Below are positions 43,892 to 53,471 of a DNA stretch of 64,000 nt, in pieces; position 1 is the stretch's first letter, and each line of letters begins with the position of its first letter. The stretch comes from Microseira wollei NIES-4236 (GTDB lineage: Bacteria; Cyanobacteriota; Cyanobacteriia; Cyanobacteriales; Aerosakkonemataceae). The notes beneath the pieces were generated by a model, which searched no databases, was not told the DNA's origin, and worked only from the letters and a program-made list of their open reading frames with translations. Made by a program: the position numbers and the translations under genes. The DNA lies in contig NZ_BLAY01000015.1 of NCBI RefSeq assembly GCF_020521235.1, forward strand, positions 1-64,000. The letters are read 5' to 3'.

Positions 43892-45366
43892 TTGACATTC
43901 TCCCACCACCAAGCTGTCGCTATGGTGGGGGATTCTAAACTTCACAGCTTAGACTTTCTCTTTCGTCGAGTCGGCTTACTTAGAGGATTTTCATCACCTA
44001 AGCAGAGGTCGATCTCTCCAGAGACGTTTCGGGAATTATCTTCCCAGCTTCCCGTGTGCCCCACGGTAGCTAATCCGCGCTCTAATATGTTGCGTGCGGC
44101 GTTTTCATCACGATCTGCGATGTATCCACAGTGGGAACATTTATGAGTTCTAGTGCTTAATGTTTTCTGCACTTTTTGACCACAATTCGAGCAATTTTGA
44201 CTGGTGTAGTAAGGTGGAACAGCTACCGTGACCACACCAAACACCTTACCAAAATACTCTACCCACTGACGAAATAACGACCAACTAGCATCGCTTATCG
44301 ATTTGGCTAGGTGATGGTTTTTCACCATATTTCGCACTTTCAGATCCTCATACGCCACAAGATCGCTAGACCTTACCACGCATCTTGCTAACTTCACAGC
44401 AAAATCTTTACGCTGGCGACTTACTCTTAAATGCTTTCTACCTAATTTTCCCCTAGCTTTAATTCTATTTTTAGAGCCTTTCTTAGTCCGAGCTAGTCTT
44501 CTTTGTGCCCGTTTTAAAGCACGTTCTGACTTTCTCAAAAATCTAGGATTATCAACAGTCTGACCGTTTGAGTCAGTATAAAAATGGTTTAATCCCACAT
44601 CTAACCCAATCGTTTTACCTGTTGGTTCCCGTTTCTCTAATCGTTCGGTGTCGATACAAAACTGAGCATAATAACCGTCAGCCCGTCTTACTACTCGGAT
44701 TCGTTTAATCTGTTTGAGTTGGTAGAAGTGCAAATCTCGACTACCCCAGAGTTTGAATGTGCCAGCTTCAAAACCATCGCTGAAGGTTAAATACCTTCTG
44801 TCTTCCGACAACTTCCATCCGCTAGTTTTATATTCAACGGAAGCACGAGTTTGGTACTTCTTAAACTTGGGATATCCTTTCTTGCCTGATACTTTTTTCT
44901 TACAGTTATCATAGAACCGAGCAATTGACGACCAAGCGCGTTCAGCACTAGCCTGACGTGCCATACTGTTTAACTTCTTAGCCCAAGGGAAATCTGGACA
45001 ATCAGCTAAAACAGCACAATATCGACTCAGATCGTATCTACCGACACCCTGATTTTCTTGCCAGTATTTAAGACAGCTATTGCGAATGAATCTAGCAGTA
45101 CGAATCGCCTCATCGAGAGCGTCATACTGCTGCTGCATTCCTTCTAGTTTTGACTCAAATACTAACATTTTTACGTCGGTGTATCTGGTATAAGTATAGC
45201 AGGGAAACTGGGAATAAGCATCGATTTTGCTCATCTCGTCGCCCACCCCTTCCGTCCGAGATCTTCGATTTGTCGGTTTTGGTCGGGGTGGGACTCCTCA
45301 TCTCGCGAGGCGCCCGTCCCACCGCCAAGCGAGTACGCTATGGCGGGGGCTTTCCCGCCTGTCTAG
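43892..45366 (-). mobile_element. IS605-type tnpB element (no tnpA), inserted after TTAC
   Basis: The boundaries come from restoring the interrupted gene. On the minus strand the element starts at CTAGACAGG right after TTAC and ends ...GAATGTCAA. Both ends carry imperfect hairpins, CCACCACCAAGC/GCTATGGTGGG near 43902-43933 and CCACCGCCAAGC/GCTATGGCGGG near 45319-45348, typical of IS200/IS605. Total 1475 bp. Only tnpB is present, so mobilisation would need a Y1 transposase supplied from elsewhere. The 3' end beyond tnpB is where a guide (omega/re) RNA would be expected. Confidence 0.85.
43942..45168 (-). CDS. tnpB: TnpB RNA-guided nuclease (IS605 OrfB)
   Basis: A 408-residue protein from ATG 45168 (an in-frame start exists at 45246). 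RuvC residues are all present: Asp in IGLDVGLNHF (about 190), Glu in LVAYEDLKV (about 274), and Asp in DRDENAARNIL (about 352-354). The zinc finger is CSNCGQ...CSHCGY. TnpB proteins are programmable nucleases that use an RNA from the element's right end and protect element copies. The gene looks intact, unlike its host gene. Confidence 0.92.
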   Translation of the reverse strand: MLVFESKLEGMQQQYDALDEAIRTARFIRNSCLKYWQENQGVGRYDLSRYCAVLADCPDFPWAKKLNSMARQASAERAWSSIARFYDNCKKKVSGKKGYPKFKKYQTRASVEYKTSGWKLSEDRRYLTFSDGFEAGTFKLWGSRDLHFYQLKQIKRIRVVRRADGYYAQFCIDTERLEKREPTGKTIGLDVGLNHFYTDSNGQTVDNPRFLRKSERALKRAQRRLARTKKGSKNRIKARGKLGRKHLRVSRQRKDFAVKLARCVVRSSDLVAYEDLKVRNMVKNHHLAKSISDASWSLFRQWVEYFGKVFGVVTVAVPPYYTSQNCSNCGQKVQKTLSTRTHKCSHCGYIADRDENAARNILERGLATVGHTGSWEDNSRNVSGEIDLCLGDENPLSKPTRRKRKSKL

Positions 45367-47300
45367 GTAAAGTTGACCGTCCCGCTAATTTCTACTGACT
45401 CTCGCGCCTCGATCTCAACGTTGCCGCCGCGACCGCCAAACGGGATAACTCCTGTGCGGATCGCAGCGCCGCCGCTATTGGAACTGATAATCGCCCCCCC
45501 TCGGTTAAACAGCCGTCCCGTCGCAATCCGAACATTTCCTCCTACCCCCGTCCCAAAAGAATTATTAGTAATGCCTGTGGGAAAGAAGGCAGAAGGTCGG
45601 GTGTCGCTGATATCTGCAAAGTCGGAGGCTGCGATCGCAATGTCTCCTGCGTGTCCCCTGCTAAAGGTAAAGCTGGAGACGACGCTGCTATCTTTGACAG
45701 TTAACTGGTTGGTGGTAAGGGTGATGTTGCCTGCTGACCCTTGACTGTTGGCGGCGGTAGCGATCGCACAACCGAAGGACTCGATGGAATGGGTGACGCG
45801 AAGGTTGATATTGCTGCCAGACGCTGAACCGAAGGTGGGGGCACTGACAATTGCGCCATTGAGGAGGTTTAAAGAACCCGTTTCAATTGCGATATCGCCG
45901 CCGCGTCCACCTGCTGCGGTTGAAGCAAACAATCCCCCGATGCGGGTGGTAGGAAGTAATTGTCCCAGGAAAGCGCTGGCGACGTACTGTTCCAAGGCAT
46001 TAAACCCAGTCCCGACCAAAACAGCTCGATCAAAGGCGTGCAGGGTCAAGTTTCCTCCTGACCCTTCTCCCAAAGTGCTGCTGGACAAAAAAGCCGTCCC
46101 CTGTAGCAGAAATTGCCCTGCTTCCACGGTTAAATTGCCACCCGCCCCGCCACCAATCGTATCGCTGGATAAACGGGTAAAATTGGCAGGATTATTACCG
46201 CTAACTTCTACCAATTCGGCACCGCGAACCGTTAAATTTCCTCCGGGTTGCGACCCTTGAGTAATAGTTAATACTTGAGAACCATCGCGTACAGAAACGC
46301 GCCGTCCCTGGATTTGGATATCCCCGCCGCCAACGCCACTGGCATCTACAACTGTCTGTTGGGAAAGTTGGATATCTTGAAAACCATCAACGCCTTCATA
46401 TCCCAAACTGAAATTATTGCTATTAGGAATCAGGCGAACCAAGCTATTAGAACCCACACCGCCTAGCTCAATTCTGCCTTGAGGCGCAGTTAAGTTACCC
46501 CCTTCCAGCAGAACATTACCGCCAATTAACCCCAAAGTTTGACCTTCCCGAACTTGAAGGCCAACAATTTGACCGTTCCCATCGGTGGCTGTGGATCTAT
46601 TAATAATATTTCCCGGTGTTTCTCCCTATTGCAAGCCAACGGGAACATTAACCGTCAAAAGCGGGGGAGTATTGGGATTAGTAGCGCTCCAATAACTGCC
46701 ATCGGCAAATCGAATGCTACTAGCAGTACTGCCGATAAACGAACCGCCGATATTGAGTTGAGCATTCGGGCAAAAAATAATCCCATTGGGATTGATTAGA
46801 AATAAATTCGCCGCGCCCTTCGCTTTGATAGTGCCATCAATATTAGAAATAGAACTGCCAGTAACGCGAGTAAAAATCTTTTGAATATCCAGCCCATTAT
46901 TAAACAAAGCCGTCCCGCCAGTTGGAACGGAAAATTCTCGAAAGCTGTGAAATAAATTCCTGCCAACCCCAGTACCGCCGTTGATAATACTGGTATTACC
47001 ATCAGGCGTAACAATTGAATTAACGGGTAAAGTCGCATCTGGAATAATTTGCGCTTGGACTCTAATTGCGCTCAAACCAAGCCAAGCAAAACTGCCTGCA
47101 ATCCAGACTAGGTAGCCTACTTGTTTAATCCAGAATTCGGTGCGATTACCCCCTTTATTTTTATAGACCGCGCAGGCGGTCTTTGTTTGTGTAGCCCCAC
47201 CCTTCAGGGTGAGGGATGGAGGTGATGCAAGCGGATTTGGTATCATAAATAAATCCAGCCGAATTAAACGTTATCCCGGTAGATATTTTGTTGCCACCCT

Positions 47301-47341
47301 AATCAGAATCCCGGTTTCTTAGAGAAACCGGGATTCTGATT
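47301..47341. terminator. 19-bp perfect hairpin after the TPR-CHAT gene
   Basis: AATCAGAATCCCGGTTTCT (47301-47319) pairs perfectly with AGAAACCGGGATTCTGATT (47323-47341) around a three-base loop. It overlaps the last codons of the CHAT gene and contains the dispersed GAAACCGGG palindrome core. Likely a transcription terminator or mRNA-stabilising hairpin. Confidence 0.7.
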
Positions 47342-50176
47342 ATAACCAATTGCCGAGCCAGATAAAAGGCGACCAAACAGCCGGGTGATTATAGTCCTCC
47401 GACGCGATTAACTTCTGTTGTGCCTTCTGAAGCACTGCGGCTTTTGTCATATTAGGTTGCCGCAGTTGAGTATAAAATTCTTCAATGAATTTCACGGTCG
47501 CTTCATCATTAATAAACCACAGACTAGCCAGGGCACTTTTAACCCCCGCCTGCACAGCGACCCCAGCAATTCCCAACGCGGATCGATTATCTCCCGCCGC
47601 CGTTTGACAAGCACTTAAAGTCAGCAATTCTACAGATTTATTTTCGCGTCGCGCATAATTCTGCGAAACGCTTCGCAATAAATTATCGAGTTGTTCCAGA
47701 CTGATTTTAGTATCATAAGCTAACAAGAAAGTACTCGCAGCATCCACACCAAACTTGCCGTGGGTAGCCTGGTGAATAATCGGAAAATTATTAGCTCCTA
47801 GTTCCTTTTCCAAGCGAGTTATAGTAAAATCTCTATCCAAAAGTTTCATGCCTCCCAGAAGGCTGTTTACTTCGGCAACTTCCGCAGCTACATTTGTCAG
47901 CGGTGGAAACGGCGGACGTTCAACTGTTAAACCAACAGCAAGGGCTTTTAAGTTGCGGATATCTGCCGATTTGCTAGCGGTTAAACTCAAACTGGGTGTG
48001 GTAGCGATCGCATACTTCTTCACCAAAAATTCCTGACCATCGTGCAATGCAGACATCGGCACTTTTCGCAATACCCCATCCTGGATAAATACAAGGGTTT
48101 TTATCCCCAATTTAGCCAAGTCTGTTTCCATCGGGCGCATCAACAAATTGTAGATTTTTTGTGCTTGTGGCAGATATTCTTCCGTAGCCCGATTCTCTAG
48201 CAATAACCGCAATTCGTCGATTTCCTGTTGCAGCTTATCTTGCCCTATTGCTAGTGGGTAACCCTTCAAATTACCATCGGGAGATTGGAGAATCATTTCG
48301 GTGCGATCGCTCAAAATTGCCGAATAAATCACCCCCGTCCCAGTCCAGGCTAAATTGCCATGATTTTTAGCATCTTCTTTCGCAATTTCCCCGCAATCAT
48401 CCCCAAAAAAGTTTGGCAATTCAGCTAACTTAAGCAATTCTAGTAACTCAAGTTGCTAGTTATAACTATCGTGGGTTGGTAAATGGCTAATCGCTAATTG
48501 CTAATTGCTGATGGGAATATTTTTCGGTTCAACCAGCCATTAGCTATTAGCCATTAACCTGTCTTCAGCCCTAAAAAGATAACTAGCAACTTGCGTTATT
48601 ATCTTGATAGTTTGACTCAGATTTGTTTGGTAATTGGCAGTTTCTTTCTCATTACCAGTTTCCAGTAACAATCCCATCAATTCCCGATACACTGGTTCTA
48701 CTGAGTCGCGGAAGTTAAATTGCAAATCTTTATTGGCAACTAAGATATCTCCGCGAATACTTTGGAGAGTTGCGATCGCACTCTCATAAGACGCGATCGC
48801 GCGCGTGCGATTCCGCGAAGCGGATCGCCCTTTGGGCGAATCGCCTGTAACCTTAAATATACGCCCCGCCTGCCACTGCCAGCGATATAAACTATCCGCA
48901 GCAAGAGTTTTCTGTGCTGCAAACTGTGCTTGTTGCGTCAATTCCATCGCCTCGACATATTGTCTGGACTCCTCATACAAGTGTCCTAAACTACCAAGCG
49001 CAAACGATTCAGCACGGGCATCATTAATATTTCTGGCAGATGCGATCTCACCCCCCAATAACCTCGCCGCCTCCTGTTCCCTCTGCCTCGCCGAGGCTAA
49101 ATTAATCAATGCATAAACTTTATCCCGCGAATCCGGCAATTGTGCTAAAATAGATAGAATGCGTCCGCGATTATTAGCGATTAAATCCCAATTTGGCGCC
49201 GCCATTCCACCAAGCAAACGATTAAGATTCAACAAAGCTTTGACTTGGGCGATGCGAATATTGTTAGTTTTGCCAGCTAGTGTTGCCACCTGCACGCTTT
49301 GCTCAAAGGAAGCGATCGCTGTTGCTATATCCTTTTGAGCTAAATCGTTTAACCTAGACGCTTCTTTTTCGTCCCCTTCAATAGTTGCTACATTCGCCTG
49401 ATAGCGATATCGATCTGCCCTACTTCCATAAACATTTCCCAAATTATTCAAAGCCGTTACAATCAAAGCCTCACCACCACTCAATTCACGAGCAATCTTC
49501 AAGCTAGCTGCCACAGAAGCGAGTGCCTGTTCGTAATTTCCTGTAGCCCAATAAGCATTACCCAATCCACCTAAAGCCACCACCTCGGTCATCTTTAAAT
49601 TAGTTTTACGAGCAATTTATAAAGCAGATTGCAACAATTGAATCCCCCGTTGTTGCTGTCCCAAATCGCTATAAGTTTGCCCTTCACCAGCAATTGAGCC
49701 AAAGTTTGCTGCGTTGCCTCATTCCTTTGCCCCCGATAAATTTGAATCGCTTGCTCCCACTGCTGCACAGCTTCATTCAAATTGCCAATTTGCCGATAAG
49801 CTAAAGCCAAATTAGTCTGAACAATAGCCCTATCCAAAGTATTTGAAATTTGACCAAGCGCTTGTGACCACACATTAATTGCTGCGGTAATCTTCCCCGC
49901 CTCATAAAGCCGTAACCCCTGCTGCACCCTCATAGATGCCTCAGTCTCGTTCCCCTCGTTCCCCTCGTTCCCAGGTTCAACCTGGGAACGTATTTCCCAA
50001 GGCTCTGCCTTAGTTTTAATATTAGTTAAAGACTTAGCAATAACTACATTAGTACCTGGTGTTACAACCAGAACTAAGAAAGCCAACACCCTTGTCTCTA
50101 ACAACAACCAAAAAGTTAAACCCAGCAAAAATAAAAGACTAAAGCGGCGCCAACCCCTAGACAATCGAAACATCAT
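47340..50176 (-). pseudogene. TPR-CHAT protein gene, broken by frameshift, nonsense codon and MITE
   Basis: Three pieces of one gene. Piece 1 (50176-49595): membrane-spanning N terminus (FSLLFLLGLTFWLLLE) and TPR repeats (AINVWSQALGQ, ALAYRQIGNLNEAVQQWEQ); it loses frame at about 49690. Piece 2 (to 48600): TPR repeats (LGGLGNAYWATGNYEQALAS); it is preceded by an in-frame TAA at 49617-49619 where CAA is expected. A 155-bp MITE follows at 48444-48598. Piece 3 (48437-47340): the CHAT peptidase-like domain, with catalytic His in IIHQATHGKF and Cys in LLTLSACQTAAGD, which ends WSPFIWLGNWL. Excising the MITE with one TA restores SQTIKIILELLKLAELP. CHAT proteins are caspase-like proteases. Confidence 0.85.
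48444..48598. mobile_element. MITE copy D, inserted in the TPR-CHAT gene with TA duplication
   Basis: TAACTCAAGTTGCTAGTTAT (48444-48463) and ATAACTAGCAACTTGCGTTA (48579-48598) bound a 155-bp element. It shares with the 7.6 kb repeat the internal core GATGGGAATATTTTT and the arms GCTAATT and ATTAGC. Removing the element together with one terminal TA rejoins ATC AAG ATA with CTA GAA TTG in frame. TA duplication and terminal inverted repeats fit the IS630/Tc1-mariner group. Confidence 0.85.
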
Positions 50177-50281
50177 CCTTCCCCCTCGCCCGCCCACGAC
50201 TCTTTGACCCCTTTCAAGTTGGTTTTCATAGTTCCATCTAGGATAGTCAAACATAGACAAAGCGTTTAACTGCCTTGCTTT

Positions 50282-50881
50282 TCAACTCGTTTCATCATCA
50301 CCTTCGGAAAGTTCTTTGATGATTTTTGCAGTTTTTCGTTTGGCTTGACCTTGTCCGTAAAGCCGTGCAGCAAACGAGGTGATTATGGCAATTAAGTCTT
50401 GCATCAACTCATCTCTGACCTTGTCAGCTAGATTAACAACCTCTAGCTTGACTCCACACCGAGACAACAAAACATCTAAATAATGAGTTCCAAAGGTTGC
50501 TAATCGGTCTTTGTGTTCAACGATTAAGATGTCGTAATCTTTTGACATCAGAAGGCTTTCTAGTTTCTTTCGATTGTCATTAAGTCCGCTTCCCACCTCC
50601 TTGACAACTTTGGTGATTTGATAACCTTTGGCTATGGCATATTGACTTAATAGCTCTGCCTGCTGCTCTAAATTATCTTTGTTTTCAGAGGACGAAACTC
50701 TGGCGTAAATTGCAGCGCGATTAGTGCCTGCTGGGGTTGTTTCAGTAGATGGATTGTAATCAACAATCACCATTCCTGTTTCTGACTGGTAAGCGCGATG
50801 CGGCAGCTTTCCTGCCTTCCACCACCGCCACGCCGTCTGGTAGCTAATGCCTAAGTGCTTTGCATAATCAGCTAGTTTCAT
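50282..50881 (-). CDS. IS607-type serine recombinase (TnpA)
   Basis: A 199-residue protein. The N-terminal MerR-like helix-turn-helix is KLADYAKHLGISYQTAWRWW. The serine recombinase catalytic domain follows: AAIYARVSSSENKDNLEQQAE, with the nucleophile Ser in YARVSS, and LIVEHKDRLATFG. It lacks the long C-terminal domain of large serine recombinases, as IS607 TnpA does. No tnpB lies next to it, so the element is partial or a tnpA-only derivative. It lies 105 bases upstream of the TPR-CHAT start. Confidence 0.88.
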   Translation of the reverse strand: MKLADYAKHLGISYQTAWRWWKAGKLPHRAYQSETGMVIVDYNPSTETTPAGTNRAAIYARVSSSENKDNLEQQAELLSQYAIAKGYQITKVVKEVGSGLNDNRKKLESLLMSKDYDILIVEHKDRLATFGTHYLDVLLSRCGVKLEVVNLADKVRDELMQDLIAIITSFAARLYGQGQAKRKTAKIIKELSEGDDETS

Positions 50882-51019
50882 AAAAACTATATACTATCCC
50901 TGACTATCTATGACTATAAAATTATCGACTTTTTATCAGACTAAAATATGCTGATAAACTCTGTATAGTTAATTTCTGTAACAACAGTTTCTCTAAAAAA
51001 CTATTTCAGTAGCTAACCT

Positions 51020-51541
51020 ATGTCTTCTCTACGACGCCTGTTTTCTGCCCTGGCAATTAGTGCTTGTGTACTAAGCGGGGTGCCTTCTATCAGCTTAGGC
51101 AATGGCTTGCCTGGATTTACCCTCTGGGGTCCAGTTAGCCGCGAAAACCAGTTACCCTTTCGGCTAGACTTTGGCGGCAGAACGAATGGATGGGATCGTT
51201 ACCGACTGCAAATTCCCTCCAAACAAATGAAATTGGCAGTTGCCCAGTTCTCAATTTCTTATCCAAACTACTTCGAGGGCGTGTTTGATCCGAAAGAAAT
51301 AGAGGTGCGAGTCCGAGGTAAGTCGGTACCCTTAGAGGAAGTCAACTGGGACAGAGAAAATCGGGTGATTCAAATTTTCCCGCGAGAACCCGTACCGGCA
51401 GGAAACACAGTCGAGTTGGTGCTATCCAACGTCAAAAACCCAACATTTGGCGGAATGTTTCTCTTCAACTGCCAAATTCAAACCCCTGGGGATGTACCGC
51501 TGCTGCGTTACATCGGTACTTGGATCCTCAGCATTGATTAG
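51020..51541 (+). CDS. DUF2808 secreted protein
   Basis: A 173-residue protein with a signal peptide (MSSLRRLFSALAISACVLSGVPSI) and the DUF2808 body: QMKLAVAQFSISYPNYFEGVF, IEVRVRGKSVPLEEVNWDRE, RVIQIFPREPVPAGNTVELVLSNVKNP. The family is nearly restricted to cyanobacteria; its function is unknown and it is predicted to be periplasmic or extracellular. It is followed by a tandem-repeat region rather than an operon partner. Confidence 0.82.
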   Translation: MSSLRRLFSALAISACVLSGVPSISLGNGLPGFTLWGPVSRENQLPFRLDFGGRTNGWDRYRLQIPSKQMKLAVAQFSISYPNYFEGVFDPKEIEVRVRGKSVPLEEVNWDRENRVIQIFPREPVPAGNTVELVLSNVKNPTFGGMFLFNCQIQTPGDVPLLRYIGTWILSID

Positions 51542-51595
51542 CTGCGGTTGGGGAGTGGTAACATAAAAGATTGTGACTTTTTGTGCAGACGGTAC

Positions 51596-51757
51596 TATGG
51601 AGCAGGTGAGCAGGACGGCGGGAGAGCAGAGGAGGACGACGGCGGGAGAGCAGAGGAGCAGGTGAGATTGCAGTTCCACCTGCCCACCTGCCTAAGAAGT
51701 CCACCTGCCCACCTGCCTAAGAAGCCCACCTGCCTAAGAAGCCCCATATCCAAGTAA
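51596..51757. repeat. Tandem GC-rich repeats between DUF2808 and rpmH
   Basis: Repeats of GACGGCGGGAGAGCAGAGGA (twice, 51610-51655) with AGCAGGTGAG flank, then repeats of CCACCTGCC(CACCTGCC)TAAGAAG (four times, 51678-51740). They resemble mini-satellites and read through without stops on both strands, so several false open reading frames appear here. The rpmH promoter must lie at the right edge. Confidence 0.75.
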
Positions 51758-51781
51758 AATAGACAATTTGGAGAACAGAAA

Positions 51782-51919
51782 ATGACCCAGCGCACCTTGG
51801 GCGGAACAAACCGCAAGAGAAAAAGAACATCTGGTTTTCGCGCCCGGATGAGAACCAAAAACGGACAGAAAGTGCTTTCAGCACGCCGTCGCAAAGGCCG
51901 TTATCGTCTGGCGGTTTAG
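51782..51919 (+). CDS. rpmH: 50S ribosomal protein L34
   Basis: A 45-residue basic protein: [20 protein letters not shown], ending [14 protein letters not shown]. Full family length and typical cyanobacterial sequence ([16 protein letters not shown]). It heads the conserved rpmH-rnpA cluster, and its stop is separated from rnpA by fewer than 50 bases. Confidence 0.96.
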   Translation: MTQRTLGGTNRKRKRTSGFRARMRTKNGQKVLSARRRKGRYRLAV

Positions 51920-51966
51920 AATTGCTGACAACGATGAGTCAAGGGCAGGGAGGGTTGCGATTGCCT

Positions 51967-52338
51967 GTGGCTTTGCCAAAAGTAAATCGACTTAAACATC
52001 GGCTAGATTTTAGTGCCGTATTTCGTCAGGGCATTCGTCGCCAGTCTCCGCACTTGACTTTAAGAGCATGGCAGCAAAAGCCAAAAACTGCCGAATCAGC
52101 CAAAATTCCCCCTAGAATTGGCATTTCGGTGAGCCAAAAAGTCAGCAAAATCGCCACCCAAAGGAATCGAATCAAGCGACAGCTGCGGGCGGCTTTTCGC
52201 CAGCTACTGCCCAGGCTGAAGTCGGATTGGTTGTTAGTGGTGGTGGTAAAACCAAAAGCCACAGAGTGCGATTATCAGCAATTTCTGCAAGAATTAGAGC
52301 AGTTGTTGGCTGACGCCGAGGTACTAAATGGGCATTAA
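51967..52338 (+). CDS. rnpA: Ribonuclease P protein component
   Basis: About 123 residues. The RNR motif is RNRIKRQLRAAFRQLLPRL, preceded by RIGISVSQKVSKIATQ. It binds the RNase P RNA to process tRNA 5' ends. Start choice: GTG 51967 gives MALPKVNRLKHRLDF, the usual cyanobacterial N terminus; TTG 51961 has a GGAGGG six bases upstream; ATG 51934 is a third option. All are in the same frame. Confidence 0.93.
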   Translation: MALPKVNRLKHRLDFSAVFRQGIRRQSPHLTLRAWQQKPKTAESAKIPPRIGISVSQKVSKIATQRNRIKRQLRAAFRQLLPRLKSDWLLVVVVKPKATECDYQQFLQELEQLLADAEVLNGH

Positions 52339-52720
52339 AGAGGAAGTTTTTTATGAAGGTGGCCCCCATATCGGGGATCTAATTCTTAATATCCTGATCG
52401 GGTTGACGGTGGTAGGGTTGCCGTTAACGGTGGGGGCAATTACCAGAGCGTTGTGGCTGCGCTACCGGATTACCAATCGCCGCATCACGGTGATTGGCGG
52501 ATGGATGGGACGCGATCGTACTGATATTATCCACTCAGAAATCGTCGATATCAAGAAAGTAGCTCGCGGTATCGGCTTATGGGGAGATATGGTAGTCACC
52601 CTCAGAGGCGGCAGTCGCTTGGAACTAAGAGCCATTCCCAAGTACCGCGAAATATGCGACTACGTTTCCCAAAAAGCAGGTCTCAATATTCCCAAAGCCG
52701 GTAGCTTGACAGGTAACTAA
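52328..52720 (+). CDS. Bacterial PH-domain membrane protein
   Basis: A 130-residue protein with one long hydrophobic hairpin (LILNILIGLTVVGLPLTVGAI) followed by a bPH2 domain: YRITNRRITVIGGWMGRDRTDIIHSEIVDI and WGDMVVTLRGGSRLELRAIPKY. It overlaps rnpA by 11 bases and sits in the rpmH-rnpA-yidC cluster, as in many cyanobacteria. Function unknown; a role in membrane protein biogenesis is inferred from the neighbours. Confidence 0.85.
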   Translation: MGIKEEVFYEGGPHIGDLILNILIGLTVVGLPLTVGAITRALWLRYRITNRRITVIGGWMGRDRTDIIHSEIVDIKKVARGIGLWGDMVVTLRGGSRLELRAIPKYREICDYVSQKAGLNIPKAGSLTGN

Positions 52721-52919
52721 AATCGCCAACCTAACAATTCCTCAAGCTACTTGCTTTGAGGTTCACAGCAAGCCTAGTACCTCCGTTAGAGCTTAACCCA
52801 AATCAGAAAAACAGAGCATATTTTTCCATGTTTTTTGAGATGGGGCGGCAATCCACACCGGGCGCTTACCAGAACAACCCACCGTTTGGGTGCAGCATAG
52901 TATAGATATTAAACAGAGT

Positions 52920-53400
52920 ACGTCAGCACCCCGCTCTAAAGAGACGGTGCTTCATGCCCAGAAACTTTAGGTAGCTGACGGGCCCAGTGTCCCATTAACG
53001 GGGAAACGAAGTTATCGGCAAGCGTTCAAGTTCCTACCAGGGAATGCTTTGCTAGTTCCTTGCTCATAGAACTCAAAGGTTAAACAGTTTTACTCGGGGT
53101 AAGACAGTGCTTTCGAGATAGTACCGACCGATAACAATGGCCTTGCTAACTTTCGCCCCAAATGGGTGAAAGGGGACAACCATATCCCCTCTGAGGGTCA
53201 ACCATACCCCTCCACTCCAAAAGGGGACGGCAATTAAAATTGCTCGCTTTTGTATTTCATCCCCCACTTAAAAGATGGGTGGCTCTCCATACTCCCGGAG
53301 GTTTAAGGTGAGGCAAGCAGGGAATTTACGCCTGTGGACAAGTCGGAGGCGACTCCCTTGGTCGAAACAGGAAGCTTTCCGTCAATTAAGAGTCAGGCTA
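52920..53400. mobile_element. Possible remnant of a tnpB-type element between rnpA cluster and yidC
   Basis: A 750-base gene-free gap. At 52925-52951 AGCACC and GGTGCT form a hairpin. Near the right end the plus strand reads GIYACGQVGGDSLGRNRKL followed by SVN and a stop (about 53318-53395), which resembles the C-terminal tail of cyanobacterial TnpB proteins. The intervening catalytic domain is absent, so this could be an internally deleted, non-autonomous IS605-type copy. No rnpB or other known RNA gene was recognised. Evidence is suggestive only. Confidence 0.35.
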
Positions 53401-53471
53401 GTTAATGCCTGGTCGATTTGAGTAAGTTTTGTGTTGCATAATACAGCGCTTGACAGGTAGAGTTCATAAGC

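Larger units (their letters stand above)
43570..47246 (-). pseudogene. Filamentous-haemagglutinin (TpsA-like) gene, nonsense-mutated and interrupted by IS605
   Basis: The N terminus (signal-like helix [17 protein letters not shown] ending VQA) leads into the haemagglutination domain: [59 protein letters not shown]. At 46626-46628 a TAG replaces an expected Tyr (GLQ*GETPGN); the frame then continues through beta-helix repeats (GGNLTVEAGQFLLQGTAF). At 45367-45370 (TTAC) the gene is split by a tnpB element (43892-45366). Excision rejoins NFT to RTGGQNVLTSG in frame. The 3' end is fused to a cyclase fragment near 43567. It would have encoded a secreted two-partner adhesin. Confidence 0.85.

Noticed and set aside
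51548-51894. Frames in the GGCGGGAGAGCAG / CCACCTGCC tandem repeats
   Set aside because: Low-complexity translations (EEDDGGRAEE, PTCLRSP) with no family features; they read through tandem repeats.
53073-53267. 64-codon minus-strand frame in the 52.7-53.5 kb gap
   Set aside because: No family resemblance; it lies in the region that looks like a deleted mobile element.
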